NCBI GenBank assembly: GCA_035310145.1
Contig: DATGEL010000048.1
Span: forward strand, 1-64,000
DNA from: Dehalococcoidia bacterium
GTDB taxonomy: Bacteria; Chloroflexota; Dehalococcoidia; CAUJGQ01
Direction of reading: 5' to 3'
DNA: 64,000 bases
Positions 47,371-55,619 of the stretch are shown here, one piece after another. The stretch's first letter is position 1. Each line of letters opens with the position of its first letter. Position numbers and translations under genes: made by a program. The notes beneath the pieces were generated by a model. It ran no database searches. It was given only the letters and a program-made list of their open reading frames with translations, and was not told the DNA's origin.

Positions 47371-48623
47371 TGTTGGCGCAGTTTTACCCGCCGACGATCG
47401 GCGGCGAGGAGCAGCACGTGCGCGCCCTCAGCGCCGAGCTGGCCGCGAGGGGCCATCGCGTGGCCGTGGCGACGCTCTGGCACGAAGGGCTGCCCGATTT
47501 TGAACGCGACGGCGCGGTGCGCGTCTACCGCATCAAGGGCACCGTGCAGCGCCTGCACCGGCTGTTCACCGACCAGGGGCGCCGCCACGCGCCGCCGCTG
47601 CCGGACCCGGAGCTGACGCTGGCGCTGCGCCGCGTGGTTGCGGTGGAGCGGCCGCAGATCGTGCACGGGCACAACTGGCTGGTGCACTCCTTCCTGCCGA
47701 TCAAGCGACAGAGCGGCGCGAAGCTGGTGATGACGTTGCACGACTTCAGCATGGTCTGCGTGCAGAAGAACCTGCTCTACCGCGACACCGTGCTCTGCAG
47801 CGGGCCGGCGTTGCGCAAATGCCTGCGCTGTGCCGCCGACCACTACGGCGCGGCGAAGGGACTGGTTACCTTCGCCGCCAACCGGGCTGCGGCGCGCTTC
47901 GAGCGCGGCACGGTGGATAAGTTCCTGGTGGTCAGCCAGGCGACGGCGACGGGCAACAGCCTGCCCGCGTGTGGCGTGCCATACGAGGTCATCCCCAACT
48001 TCCTGACCGACTCGGATGCCGCGGCGGCCGGCGACTATGCCGAATATGAGCCGTATCTTGAGCGCCTGCCCGACGAGCCGTACCTGCTGTTCGTCGGCGA
48101 TCTGCGCCGCTTCAAGGGCATCGAAGTCCTGTACCGAGCCTATGCGCTGCTCGACGACGCCCCGCCGCTGGTGATCATCGGCCGTGAGGCGCCCGACACA
48201 CCGGCGTATCTGCCGCGCAACACGCGCTGGCTCGGCGGTTGGCCGCACGGCGCCGTGCTGCACGCCTGGGGCGGGGCGCTCTTCGGCCTCGCGCCCTCGA
48301 TTGGCATCGAGACCTTCGGCCTGGTCGCGCTGGAGGCGATGGCGCGCGGCCGGCCCGTGATCGCCTCGAAGATCGGCGGCCTGGCGGACATCGTGGTGGA
48401 CGGCGAGACCGGGCTGCTGCTACCGCCGGGCGACGTGCTTGCACTGCGAGACGGCATGCAGCGCCTGCTTGAAGACGCGCCGCTGCGCGAGCAGATGGGC
48501 GCGGCGGCGCGGCGCCGGGCGGCGTGCTTCCGCGCCGACCGGGTCGTGACGCGCTTTGAAGAGACTTACCGGGCACTGTTGAACGACGAGAGCGCGGCGC
48601 CGGCGCAGGTGCGCTCGGCCTGA
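47358..48623 (+). CDS. GT4 glycosyltransferase
   Basis: Protein of 421 residues, GT-B fold. The N-terminal PPTIGGEEQHVRALSAELA, the middle YLLFVGDLRRFKGIEVLYRAY and the E-x7-E-type motif IETFGLVALEAMARGRPVIA are clear. It has an unusual Cys-containing segment (SMVCVQKNLLYRDTVLCSG ... CLRCAADHYG), which could bind a metal or be a structural insertion seen in a subset of GT4 enzymes. GAGGAG precedes the GTG start. Coupled with the upstream GT4 gene. Confidence 0.92.
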   Translation: MRILMLAQFYPPTIGGEEQHVRALSAELAARGHRVAVATLWHEGLPDFERDGAVRVYRIKGTVQRLHRLFTDQGRRHAPPLPDPELTLALRRVVAVERPQIVHGHNWLVHSFLPIKRQSGAKLVMTLHDFSMVCVQKNLLYRDTVLCSGPALRKCLRCAADHYGAAKGLVTFAANRAAARFERGTVDKFLVVSQATATGNSLPACGVPYEVIPNFLTDSDAAAAGDYAEYEPYLERLPDEPYLLFVGDLRRFKGIEVLYRAYALLDDAPPLVIIGREAPDTPAYLPRNTRWLGGWPHGAVLHAWGGALFGLAPSIGIETFGLVALEAMARGRPVIASKIGGLADIVVDGETGLLLPPGDVLALRDGMQRLLEDAPLREQMGAAARRRAACFRADRVVTRFEETYRALLNDESAAPAQVRSA

Positions 48624-48672
48624 CGGCGTGGTTCGGCGCCCGTACGCACGCAACCGGGAGGAAAGGGAAGCG

Positions 48673-49524
48673 ATGAGACGAGACGGACGCCACGATCAGC
48701 CGCCGGAGGTCGTAATCCTCTGCGGCGGCCGCGGCACACGCCTGGCCCCCGACACGGACGTGATCCCGAAGCCGCTGGTGAAGGTCGGCGGCCGGCCGAT
48801 TCTCTGGCATATCATGGCGCACTACGCCGGCTACGGCCTCAACCGCTTCGTGCTCTGCCTCGGCTACAAGGGCGAGATGATCCGGGACTACTTCCTGAAC
48901 TACCGCACGCACAGCAACGACTTCACCTTGCGGATGAATCACGGCGAGCCGCGGCTGACCACGCATCTCCAGGACGCCGTCGATTGGGAAGTGACCTGCG
49001 CTGAGACGGGCATCGAGGCGCAGACCGGCGCACGCATCCGCCGGGTCGAGAAGTACGTGCGCAGCCCCTACTTCCTCTGCACCTACGGCGACGGCGTCTG
49101 CGACGTGGACCTCGACGCGCTGATCGCCTTCCACCGGTCGCACGGGCGCATCGCCACGGTCACGGGCGTGCACCCGCCGGCCCGCTTCGGCGAGTTCATC
49201 CTCGGCGAGGAGGCGCGCGTCGCCCGCTTCGCGGAGAAGCCGACGCTGAATCCGCGCACGGGCCAGGGCTATGTGAACGGCGGCTTCTTCGTCTTCAACC
49301 GCGCCATGTTCGAGTACCTCGACTGGGACGACGGTTGCGTGCTCGAGCGCGGCCCGCTGGAGCGGCTGGCGACCGACGACGAGCTGCGCATCTTTCAGCA
49401 CGAGGGCTTCTGGCAGTGCATGGACACGCCGAAGGACCGCGAAATGCTGGACGAGATGCTGACGATGCGGCAGCGCATGCACGCGGCAGGGATCGGCGGC
49501 GTGCGCGCGGCAAGCGGCGTGTAA
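48673..49524 (+). CDS. rfbF: Glucose-1-phosphate cytidylyltransferase (RfbF family)
   Basis: Protein of 283 residues. The nucleotidyltransferase signature ILCGGRGTRLAPDTDVIPKP and KVGGRPILWHIM, and later YGDGVCDVDLDALI and VNGGFFVFNRAMFEYL are typical for RfbF, which makes CDP-glucose from CTP and glucose-1-phosphate. CDP-glucose feeds 3,6-dideoxyhexoses and other unusual sugars. GGAGGAAAGGGAAG precedes the ATG at 48673. The expected CDP-glucose 4,6-dehydratase of standard pathways is not recognisable next to it; the SDR protein downstream may serve instead. Confidence 0.9.
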   Translation: MRRDGRHDQPPEVVILCGGRGTRLAPDTDVIPKPLVKVGGRPILWHIMAHYAGYGLNRFVLCLGYKGEMIRDYFLNYRTHSNDFTLRMNHGEPRLTTHLQDAVDWEVTCAETGIEAQTGARIRRVEKYVRSPYFLCTYGDGVCDVDLDALIAFHRSHGRIATVTGVHPPARFGEFILGEEARVARFAEKPTLNPRTGQGYVNGGFFVFNRAMFEYLDWDDGCVLERGPLERLATDDELRIFQHEGFWQCMDTPKDREMLDEMLTMRQRMHAAGIGGVRAASGV

Positions 49525-49622
49525 CAGCCGGCCGCGAAGCCGGCGAACGAGTGCCGTCGGGCGCTTCCCGGCCGGAGCGCCCGACGGCTCTGGCTGGTTG
49601 ATTCATCGTGAAGGACGGGCGC

Positions 49623-50654
49623 ATGCGAGTTCTGGTAACCGGCAACCTCGGCTATATCGGTCCGGCGATGGTCTCCGCGCTGCTGGCGGCGGGGCACGAC
49701 GTGCGCGGGCTGGACAGCGGCCTGTTCGTCGAGGGTCGCCTCGAAGAAGGGCCGGCGGCGCCCACGCTCGAGCGCGATCTGCGCGACGTGCAGCCGGGCG
49801 ATCTGGCCGGCATCGAGGCAATCGTGCACCTCGCCAACCTCTCCAACGACCCGCTCGGACAGCTCGACCCGAAGCTGACCCACGCGGTGAACGTGGATGC
49901 CACCGTGCGGCTGGCGCGGCTGGCGCGCGAGGCCGGCGTGCGGCGCTTCCTCAACTCCTCCTCGTGCAGCGTCTACGGCGCGGCCGAGGAGGACTGGGTA
50001 GACGAGACGTCCGAGCCGCGACCGGTGACGGACTACGGCATCTCCAAGATCCGGGCGGAGGCACAGCTCGCGGCCCTGGCCAACGACGCGTTCTGCGTCG
50101 CCTCCTTCCGCAACGCCACGGCCTTCGGCTATTCGCCAAGCCTGCGCACCGACCTGGTCGTCAACGACCTGGTCACCGGCGCGCTGCTCAACGGGCAGAT
50201 CCGGCTCAACAGCGACGGCTCGGCCTGGCGTCCGCTGGTGCACATCGGCGACATTGCGCAGGCGTTCACCCTGGCGCTGGCGGCGCCCGCCGCCCGCCTC
50301 AACCGGGCGATCGTCAACGTGGGCGCGGACGAGCAGAACTACCAGATCATCGATGTGGCGCGGGCGATCGCCGAGCTGACGCCGGGGGCGCGGCTGAGCA
50401 GGGCCGAAGGCGCCGGCCCGGACAAGCGCAGTTACCGCGTGCGCTTCGGTCGCATCCGCGAGCTGCTGCCCGGCTTCGCCTGCGCCTTCGACCTGCGGCG
50501 CGGCGTCCAGGACCTCGTCGCCAACCTGCAGCGGGTCGGTTTCCGCAGCGCCGACGGCTGCGTGCGCCTGGCGCAGCTGCAACGCCTGCGCGACGCGGGC
50601 AACGTCGACGAGAGCCTGCGTTTCGTCGCGGGGGTACGGCCCGCCCCGCACTGA
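49623..50654 (+). CDS. NAD-dependent sugar epimerase/dehydratase (extended SDR)
   Basis: Protein of 343 residues. N-terminal NAD-binding motif VLVTGNLGYIGPAM, catalytic Tyr/Lys in DYGISKIRAE (YxxxK), and a Ser/Thr-rich SSSCSVYG before it. It acts on a nucleotide-linked hexose, presumably the CDP-sugar made by the upstream enzyme; whether it is an epimerase, 4,6-dehydratase or reductase cannot be settled by eye. ATG 49623 is preferred over the upstream GTG 49608 because AAGGA is eight bases before it. Confidence 0.86.
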   Translation: MRVLVTGNLGYIGPAMVSALLAAGHDVRGLDSGLFVEGRLEEGPAAPTLERDLRDVQPGDLAGIEAIVHLANLSNDPLGQLDPKLTHAVNVDATVRLARLAREAGVRRFLNSSSCSVYGAAEEDWVDETSEPRPVTDYGISKIRAEAQLAALANDAFCVASFRNATAFGYSPSLRTDLVVNDLVTGALLNGQIRLNSDGSAWRPLVHIGDIAQAFTLALAAPAARLNRAIVNVGADEQNYQIIDVARAIAELTPGARLSRAEGAGPDKRSYRVRFGRIRELLPGFACAFDLRRGVQDLVANLQRVGFRSADGCVRLAQLQRLRDAGNVDESLRFVAGVRPAPH

Positions 50655-50707
50655 TCGGCCGCGGCGCAGCCCGCGTCTCTTACCAAACCGCGTATACGGA
50701 GTAAAGC

Positions 50708-51256
50708 GTGCAGTTTACAGAGACGGCCCTGGTGGGCGCCTTCATCGTCGGGCTGGAGGAGCACGGCGATGAACGTGGCTTCTTCGCCCGCAGCTTTTGC
50801 GCGGAGGAGTTCCGCGAGCACGGCCTGCAGTCAGCGGTGGTTCAGTGCAACACGTCGTTCAATTACCAGCGCGGCACCCTGCGCGGCATGCACTATCAGT
50901 TGCCGCCCTCGGCCGAGGTGAAGCTGGTGCGCTGCACGCGCGGCGCGATCTACGACGTGATCGTCGATCTGCGTCCCGGTTCGCCCAGCTACATGCAGCA
51001 CATCGGCGTCGAGCTTTCGGCGGAGAACCGGCTGGCACTCTACGTGCCCGAGCTGTTCGCGCACGGCTACGAGACGCTGGCGGACGGCAGCGAAGTCGCC
51101 TACCAGGTGAGCGAGTTCTACGCGCCGGGCCGAGAGCGTGGCCTGCGCTTCGACGACCCGCGGCTCGCCATCGCCTGGCCGCTGCCGGTGCAGGTGATTT
51201 CGGAGAAGGATGCCGGCTGGCCGCTGCTGCCACAGCCGGCGGGAGCGCGATCGTGA
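50708..51256 (+). CDS. rfbC: RmlC-type 3,5-epimerase of a nucleotide keto-sugar
   Basis: Cupin of 182 residues, the usual length of dTDP-4-dehydrorhamnose 3,5-epimerase. Conserved features: FFARSFCAEEFREHGL, LRGMHYQ with the catalytic His, KLVRCTRGAIYDVIVDLR, and PELFAHGYETL. The C-terminal VSEFYAPGRERGLRFDDPRL is standard. In this cluster the substrate may be CDP- rather than dTDP-linked, since no RmlA/B/D is present. The next gene begins inside its stop codon (GTGA). Confidence 0.9.
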   Translation: MQFTETALVGAFIVGLEEHGDERGFFARSFCAEEFREHGLQSAVVQCNTSFNYQRGTLRGMHYQLPPSAEVKLVRCTRGAIYDVIVDLRPGSPSYMQHIGVELSAENRLALYVPELFAHGYETLADGSEVAYQVSEFYAPGRERGLRFDDPRLAIAWPLPVQVISEKDAGWPLLPQPAGARS

Positions 51257-52572
51257 TCATCGTGGACAGCGCTCTGCGCGCCCGCGAAGAGGCGCACGAC
51301 CCGATCAAGGTGGGCATGATCGGCGCCGGCTTCATGGCCCGCGGCCTGGCTAACCAGATCGTCAACTCCGTACCGGGCATGACGCTGGCCGCGATCGCCA
51401 ACCGCACCGTGGCCAAGGCGCGCCGCGCCTACGTTGAGGCCGGCTTGGATGAAGTCGTGGAAGTCTCCAGCGTCGCCGCCCTCAACCGCGCGATCGAAAC
51501 CGGCATTCCGGCGGTAACGCAGGATCCGCTGCTGCTCTGTGAGGCGGGCCGGATCGACGCGCTGCTTGAGGTGACGGGCACGGTCGAATACGCGGCGCAG
51601 ATCGTGCTGAAGGCGATCGAGCACCGCAAGCACGTCGTGCTGATGAACGCTGAGCTGGACGGCACGGTCGGCCCGATCCTCAAGACCTACGCCGACCGCG
51701 CCGGCGTCGTGCTCAGCGCCTGCGACGGCGACCAGCCCGGCGTGGAGATGAACCTCGTCCGCTTCGTGCGAAGCATCGGCCTGCGGCCGCTGGTCTGCGG
51801 CAACATTAAGGGCCTGCAAGACCCCTACCGCAATCCGACCACGCAGGAGGGCTTCGCCAAACGCTGGGGGCAGACGCCGTCGATGGTCACCAGCTTCGCC
51901 GACGGCAGCAAGATCTCCTTCGAACAGGCGATCGTGGCAAACGGCACGGGGATGTGCGTCTCGCAGCGCGGCATGATCGGCCGCGACTTCGCCGGCCACA
52001 TCGACGAGCTGACCCAGACCTACGACGTGGCCGAGCTCGAAGCGCTGGGCGGCATCGTCGATTACGTCGTCGGAGCGAAGCCGAGCCCCGGCGTGTACGT
52101 GCTCGCCGCGCACGACGACGCGAAGCAGCGGCACTATCTGAACCTCTACAAGCTGGGCGAAGGGCCGCTGTACAGCTTCTACACGCCCTACCACCTCTGC
52201 CACTTCGAGGCGCCGCTCTCGCTGGCGCGTGCCGTGCTCTTCCACGACGCGGTGCTCACGCCGCTCGCCGGGCCGCGCGTGGAAGTCGTGGCCACGGCGA
52301 AGATCGGCCTCAAGGCCGGCGAGACGCTGGACGGCATCGGCCAGTACATGACCTACGGCCAGTGCGAAAACGCCGACGTTACCGCGCGGGAGCGATTGCT
52401 ACCTATGGGCGTGGCCGAGGGCTGCCACCTGCTGCGCGATATCCCACGCGATCAGGTACTCACCTACGCCGATGTGACGCTGCCGCAGGGCCGGCTCTGC
52501 GACTGGCTGCGGCATGAGCAGCATCGCCGTTTCGGCGCCGGGACGCGGGCAGCGGCCGGGAGCGTCGCCTGA
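51253..52572 (+). CDS. NAD(P)-binding homoserine dehydrogenase-like protein with SAF domain
   Basis: Protein of 439 residues. Rossmann N-terminus IKVGMIGAGFMARGLANQI, a middle domain with LLEVTGTVEYAAQIVLKA and GDQPGVEMNLVRFV, and a C-terminal SAF domain (about 355-430, LLPMGVAEGCHLLRDIPRD). This family is repeatedly found in nucleotide-sugar clusters but its reaction is not settled to my knowledge; it may oxidise or reduce a sugar intermediate. It starts at GTG 51253 overlapping the RmlC-type stop. The open frame extends upstream to 50797 but that part is a shadow of the epimerase gene. Confidence 0.85.
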   Translation: MIIVDSALRAREEAHDPIKVGMIGAGFMARGLANQIVNSVPGMTLAAIANRTVAKARRAYVEAGLDEVVEVSSVAALNRAIETGIPAVTQDPLLLCEAGRIDALLEVTGTVEYAAQIVLKAIEHRKHVVLMNAELDGTVGPILKTYADRAGVVLSACDGDQPGVEMNLVRFVRSIGLRPLVCGNIKGLQDPYRNPTTQEGFAKRWGQTPSMVTSFADGSKISFEQAIVANGTGMCVSQRGMIGRDFAGHIDELTQTYDVAELEALGGIVDYVVGAKPSPGVYVLAAHDDAKQRHYLNLYKLGEGPLYSFYTPYHLCHFEAPLSLARAVLFHDAVLTPLAGPRVEVVATAKIGLKAGETLDGIGQYMTYGQCENADVTARERLLPMGVAEGCHLLRDIPRDQVLTYADVTLPQGRLCDWLRHEQHRRFGAGTRAAAGSVA

Positions 52573-52636
52573 GCGCGCCGACCGCGTGATCACGGTTCAC
52601 TCCGGGTGGAGGCTGGTGAGGAGGTGGCCCCAACAC

Positions 52637-54406
52637 ATGCTTGTCTTAGGGATTAACTGCTACTCTCACGACTCGTCGGCCGCGCTGCTGGACGGCGAGC
52701 GTATCGTCTTCGCCGCCGCTGAGGAGCGCTTTTCACGCATCAAGAAGGACCGCGGCTTTCCCGTCCAGGCCATCCGCGCCGCACTTGACCATGCCGGTGT
52801 CGAGCTTCGCGACCTGGACGCGGTCGCCTTCGGCTGGAACCGGCCGGGGGCGACGCCGCTGCACAGCTTCCGCCAGGCGCTGCGCGGCGAGATCGCACGC
52901 AGCGCCTACTGGACCTGGTTTCAACTGCTGGAGGCGGCGCGTGAGCAGGTGCATGGCTGCGGCAGGCGCCGGCTGCGCCGCGAGTTCGGGCGCGAAGCGG
53001 CACCGCTGCTCTACATCGATCATCATGAGGCGCACGCCTGGAGCGCGTTCGCACTCTCCGGCTTCGACGATGCGCTGGTGCTGGTGCTCGATGGGCGCGG
53101 CGGCTGGCAGGCCACGACCATCTACCACGGCCGCGAGGGGCGGCTGCTGCCGCGGCGCGTTTACCCCTATCCGCAATCGCTGGGCCTGTTCTACGAGGCG
53201 TTCACCGATCTGCTCGGCTTCGAACGGCTGGCGGACGAGTGGAAGGTGATGGGACTCGCCGCCTACGGCCGGCCCACGGTCGATCTGCGCGCCTACTGCC
53301 GCCGCACCCGCCATGGCTACCGCGTGAACGGCAAGGAGCTGGTTGGGCGGCACTGGAGCGACCTTTCCTACCTGCTCGAACGCTTCGGGCCGCGGCGCAA
53401 CCCGGAGGAGCACATTTCCCAACAGGACAAGAATCTGGCCGCCGCCGTGCAGCAGGCGACCGAGGAAGCCCTGTTCAGCGTCGTGCATGAAGGCGTGCGG
53501 CGCACGGGCAGCCGCAACCTCTGCCTGGCGGGCGGCGTGGCGATGAACTCCAAGGCCAACGGCAAGCTGCTCACCTCCGGCCTGATCGACCGCATCTTCG
53601 TTCAGCCGGCGGCCACCGATGACGGCACCGCGCTTGGCGCGGCCCTGGGCGCCTACGCGGCGCTGGGCCAGGCGGTGCCGCGCGCGGTCATGGAGGATGC
53701 CTACTTCGGACCGGAGTACGGCGAGCAGGAGATCGAGGCAGCGCTGCGGGCCTACAAGCTGCCTTGGCGCCGGGTGTGTGACGTAACGCGCGTGACCGCC
53801 CGGTTGCTCTGCCAGGGGCAGATCGTGGGTTGGTTCCAGGGCCGTGTGGAGTTCGGGCCGCGGGCGCTCGGCAACCGCTCGATCCTGGCGGACCCGCGTA
53901 GAGCGGAGATGAAGGATCGCGTCAACGAGAGCGTGAAGTTCCGCGAAGGCTGGCGGCCGTTTGCGCCCTCGTGTCTCGAAGAGCGGATGGCCGAGTACTT
54001 CACGCCGGCGCATCCCTCGCCCTTCATGATCCTCACCTTCGACGTGCGCCCCGACAAGCGCGACGTCATCCCCGCGGTGACGCACGCCGATGGCAGCGCC
54101 CGTGTGCAAACGGTGGGACGTGAAGTGAACCCGCGCTACTGGGAGCTGATCGCGGAGTTCGACCGGCTGTCCGGCGTGCCGGTGCTGCTCAATACCTCGT
54201 TCAACCTGCGCGGCGAGCCGATCGTCTGCTCGCCGAAGGACGCCATCCGCACCTTCTACTCGTCTGGGCTGGACTTTCTCGTCCTCGGCGACTTCGTCGT
54301 GACGAAGGGCGGCCGCGGCCACGATCTGCTTGATCAGGCGCTGACCGCGGAGCCAGCGGTCGGGCCAAGACCCCGCAAGAAGGCCGTCGCGGCGGCCCGA
54401 CCATAA
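52637..54406 (+). CDS. Carbamoyltransferase (NodU/CmcH family)
   Basis: Protein of 589 residues. N-terminal Kae1-like domain with LGINCYSHDSSAALLDGE, the metal site HHEAHAWSAFALSG, GGVAMNSKANGKLL, and the C-terminal YrdC-like part FQGRVEFGPRALGNRSIL. It transfers a carbamoyl group from carbamoyl-adenylate, made from carbamoyl phosphate and ATP, to a hydroxyl of a sugar or antibiotic. Here the acceptor is probably a glycan sugar. The ATG at 52637 follows GAGGAGG by about 12 bases; the upstream open frame is not conserved. Confidence 0.92.
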   Translation: MLVLGINCYSHDSSAALLDGERIVFAAAEERFSRIKKDRGFPVQAIRAALDHAGVELRDLDAVAFGWNRPGATPLHSFRQALRGEIARSAYWTWFQLLEAAREQVHGCGRRRLRREFGREAAPLLYIDHHEAHAWSAFALSGFDDALVLVLDGRGGWQATTIYHGREGRLLPRRVYPYPQSLGLFYEAFTDLLGFERLADEWKVMGLAAYGRPTVDLRAYCRRTRHGYRVNGKELVGRHWSDLSYLLERFGPRRNPEEHISQQDKNLAAAVQQATEEALFSVVHEGVRRTGSRNLCLAGGVAMNSKANGKLLTSGLIDRIFVQPAATDDGTALGAALGAYAALGQAVPRAVMEDAYFGPEYGEQEIEAALRAYKLPWRRVCDVTRVTARLLCQGQIVGWFQGRVEFGPRALGNRSILADPRRAEMKDRVNESVKFREGWRPFAPSCLEERMAEYFTPAHPSPFMILTFDVRPDKRDVIPAVTHADGSARVQTVGREVNPRYWELIAEFDRLSGVPVLLNTSFNLRGEPIVCSPKDAIRTFYSSGLDFLVLGDFVVTKGGRGHDLLDQALTAEPAVGPRPRKKAVAAARP

Positions 54407-54458
54407 CACGGCCGGCGCGCCGCGCCCCCGCCCTGGGCGTGCCGTGTGGAGACGGATT

Positions 54459-55619
54459 GTGACCCCTGCGTTCTCGGTCTTTATCCCGGTGTGGAACGAC
54501 GCCGAGTGGCTGGGCGGCGCGATCGAAAGCGTGCGCGCCCAGACGTACCCACACTGGGAGCTGGTGATCGGCGACAACGACTCGAACGACGACCTGCGCG
54601 CCCTGGTCGCGGCCTATCCCGACCCGCGCATTCGTTATAAACACTGGCGCACCCACGTCGACACCTACAGCAACTTCAACCGTACAGCGCTGCTTTGCGA
54701 CTACGACTGGCTGCAACTGCTCTCCGCCGACGACCGGCTGCATCCTGCCTGCCTGGAGCGGATGGCGTCGCGCATCACCGCGCCGGCGGTAAGCGGACGA
54801 CGGCTGGCCCTGGTGGTCACGGCCTGCCGGCGGGTGACGCCGGAGGGCACGCCGGCCGAGCGCCGGTACTACGGCTCGCAGCGCGTCAAACGCGGCTGCG
54901 ACGGGCGCTACACCGCCCGCTCCTGGCTGAAGCTGCTGGCCGAGCCGGGCATGCCGGAGTGGAACATCGGCTCGATCGCCGTGGCGCGCGACGTGCTGGC
55001 CGAGATGGGCGGCTTCTTTCGCCCCGAGGTCGGCCTCTGCTCGGACCACGACTTCACGCTGCGCGCCGCCGCCTACGGCGACGTGGCCTACATCAGCGCG
55101 CCGCTGCTGGAGTACACCGTGCGCGGCCGCTCGGACGGCAACCAGCGCTTCATGCAGAACCGCACCAGCGGCGAAGCGTCCACGCCGATGGGAGCGGCGC
55201 TGCTCTCCGGTCTGGCAACGCACCGTTCGCGCCGCCCGGTCGCGCCGGCCGAGCAGCGCATGGTGCGTGCCGCCGTCGCCCGATCACACCTGCAGCGCGC
55301 CGGCCAGCATCGCATCCTGCCGGGCGGCCGCGGCCGTCGGGGCGCCGTGGCTGACGTGGCGCGTGCCGTCGTTTGCAGCCCGCGCACCCTGCTCTCGCCG
55401 GAGCTGTTGCTGACCGCGGCGGCCTCCGTCGTTGCGCCGCGCGTCGCCGTCCGTTGGGGCAGCGCCGCCCTTGCCTGGCGCCGGGGCAGAGAGCACGAGC
55501 GCGCCGCTCAGGCGGGGCCGATCCCAGGGGCAACGGCAGCGGCGCAGAAGCAGCCGGCACTCAACGGCGCATGTTCGGCGCCGGCCGGCGCGCCCTCGGC
55601 GCGAGCCGCGCGATGCTGA
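54459..55619 (+). CDS. GT2 glycosyltransferase
   Basis: Protein of 386 residues. GT2 features: FSVFIPVWNDAEWLGGAIES, WELVIGDNDSNDDLRALV and the metal motif LLSADDRLHPACL. Later EVGLCSDHDFTLRAAAYGD supplies the acidic acceptor motif. The last 120 residues are Ala/Arg-rich with one hydrophobic stretch (LLLTAAASVVAPRVAV), perhaps a peripheral membrane part. GTG 54459 has GGAG seven bases upstream; GTG 54444 is also possible. It overlaps the GMC gene by seven bases. Confidence 0.86.
   Translation: MTPAFSVFIPVWNDAEWLGGAIESVRAQTYPHWELVIGDNDSNDDLRALVAAYPDPRIRYKHWRTHVDTYSNFNRTALLCDYDWLQLLSADDRLHPACLERMASRITAPAVSGRRLALVVTACRRVTPEGTPAERRYYGSQRVKRGCDGRYTARSWLKLLAEPGMPEWNIGSIAVARDVLAEMGGFFRPEVGLCSDHDFTLRAAAYGDVAYISAPLLEYTVRGRSDGNQRFMQNRTSGEASTPMGAALLSGLATHRSRRPVAPAEQRMVRAAVARSHLQRAGQHRILPGGRGRRGAVADVARAVVCSPRTLLSPELLLTAAASVVAPRVAVRWGSAALAWRRGREHERAAQAGPIPGATAAAQKQPALNGACSAPAGAPSARAARC

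Noticed and set aside
52733-54577. Minus-strand open frame of 614 codons opposite the carbamoyltransferase gene
   Set aside because: Shadow of a well-identified gene.
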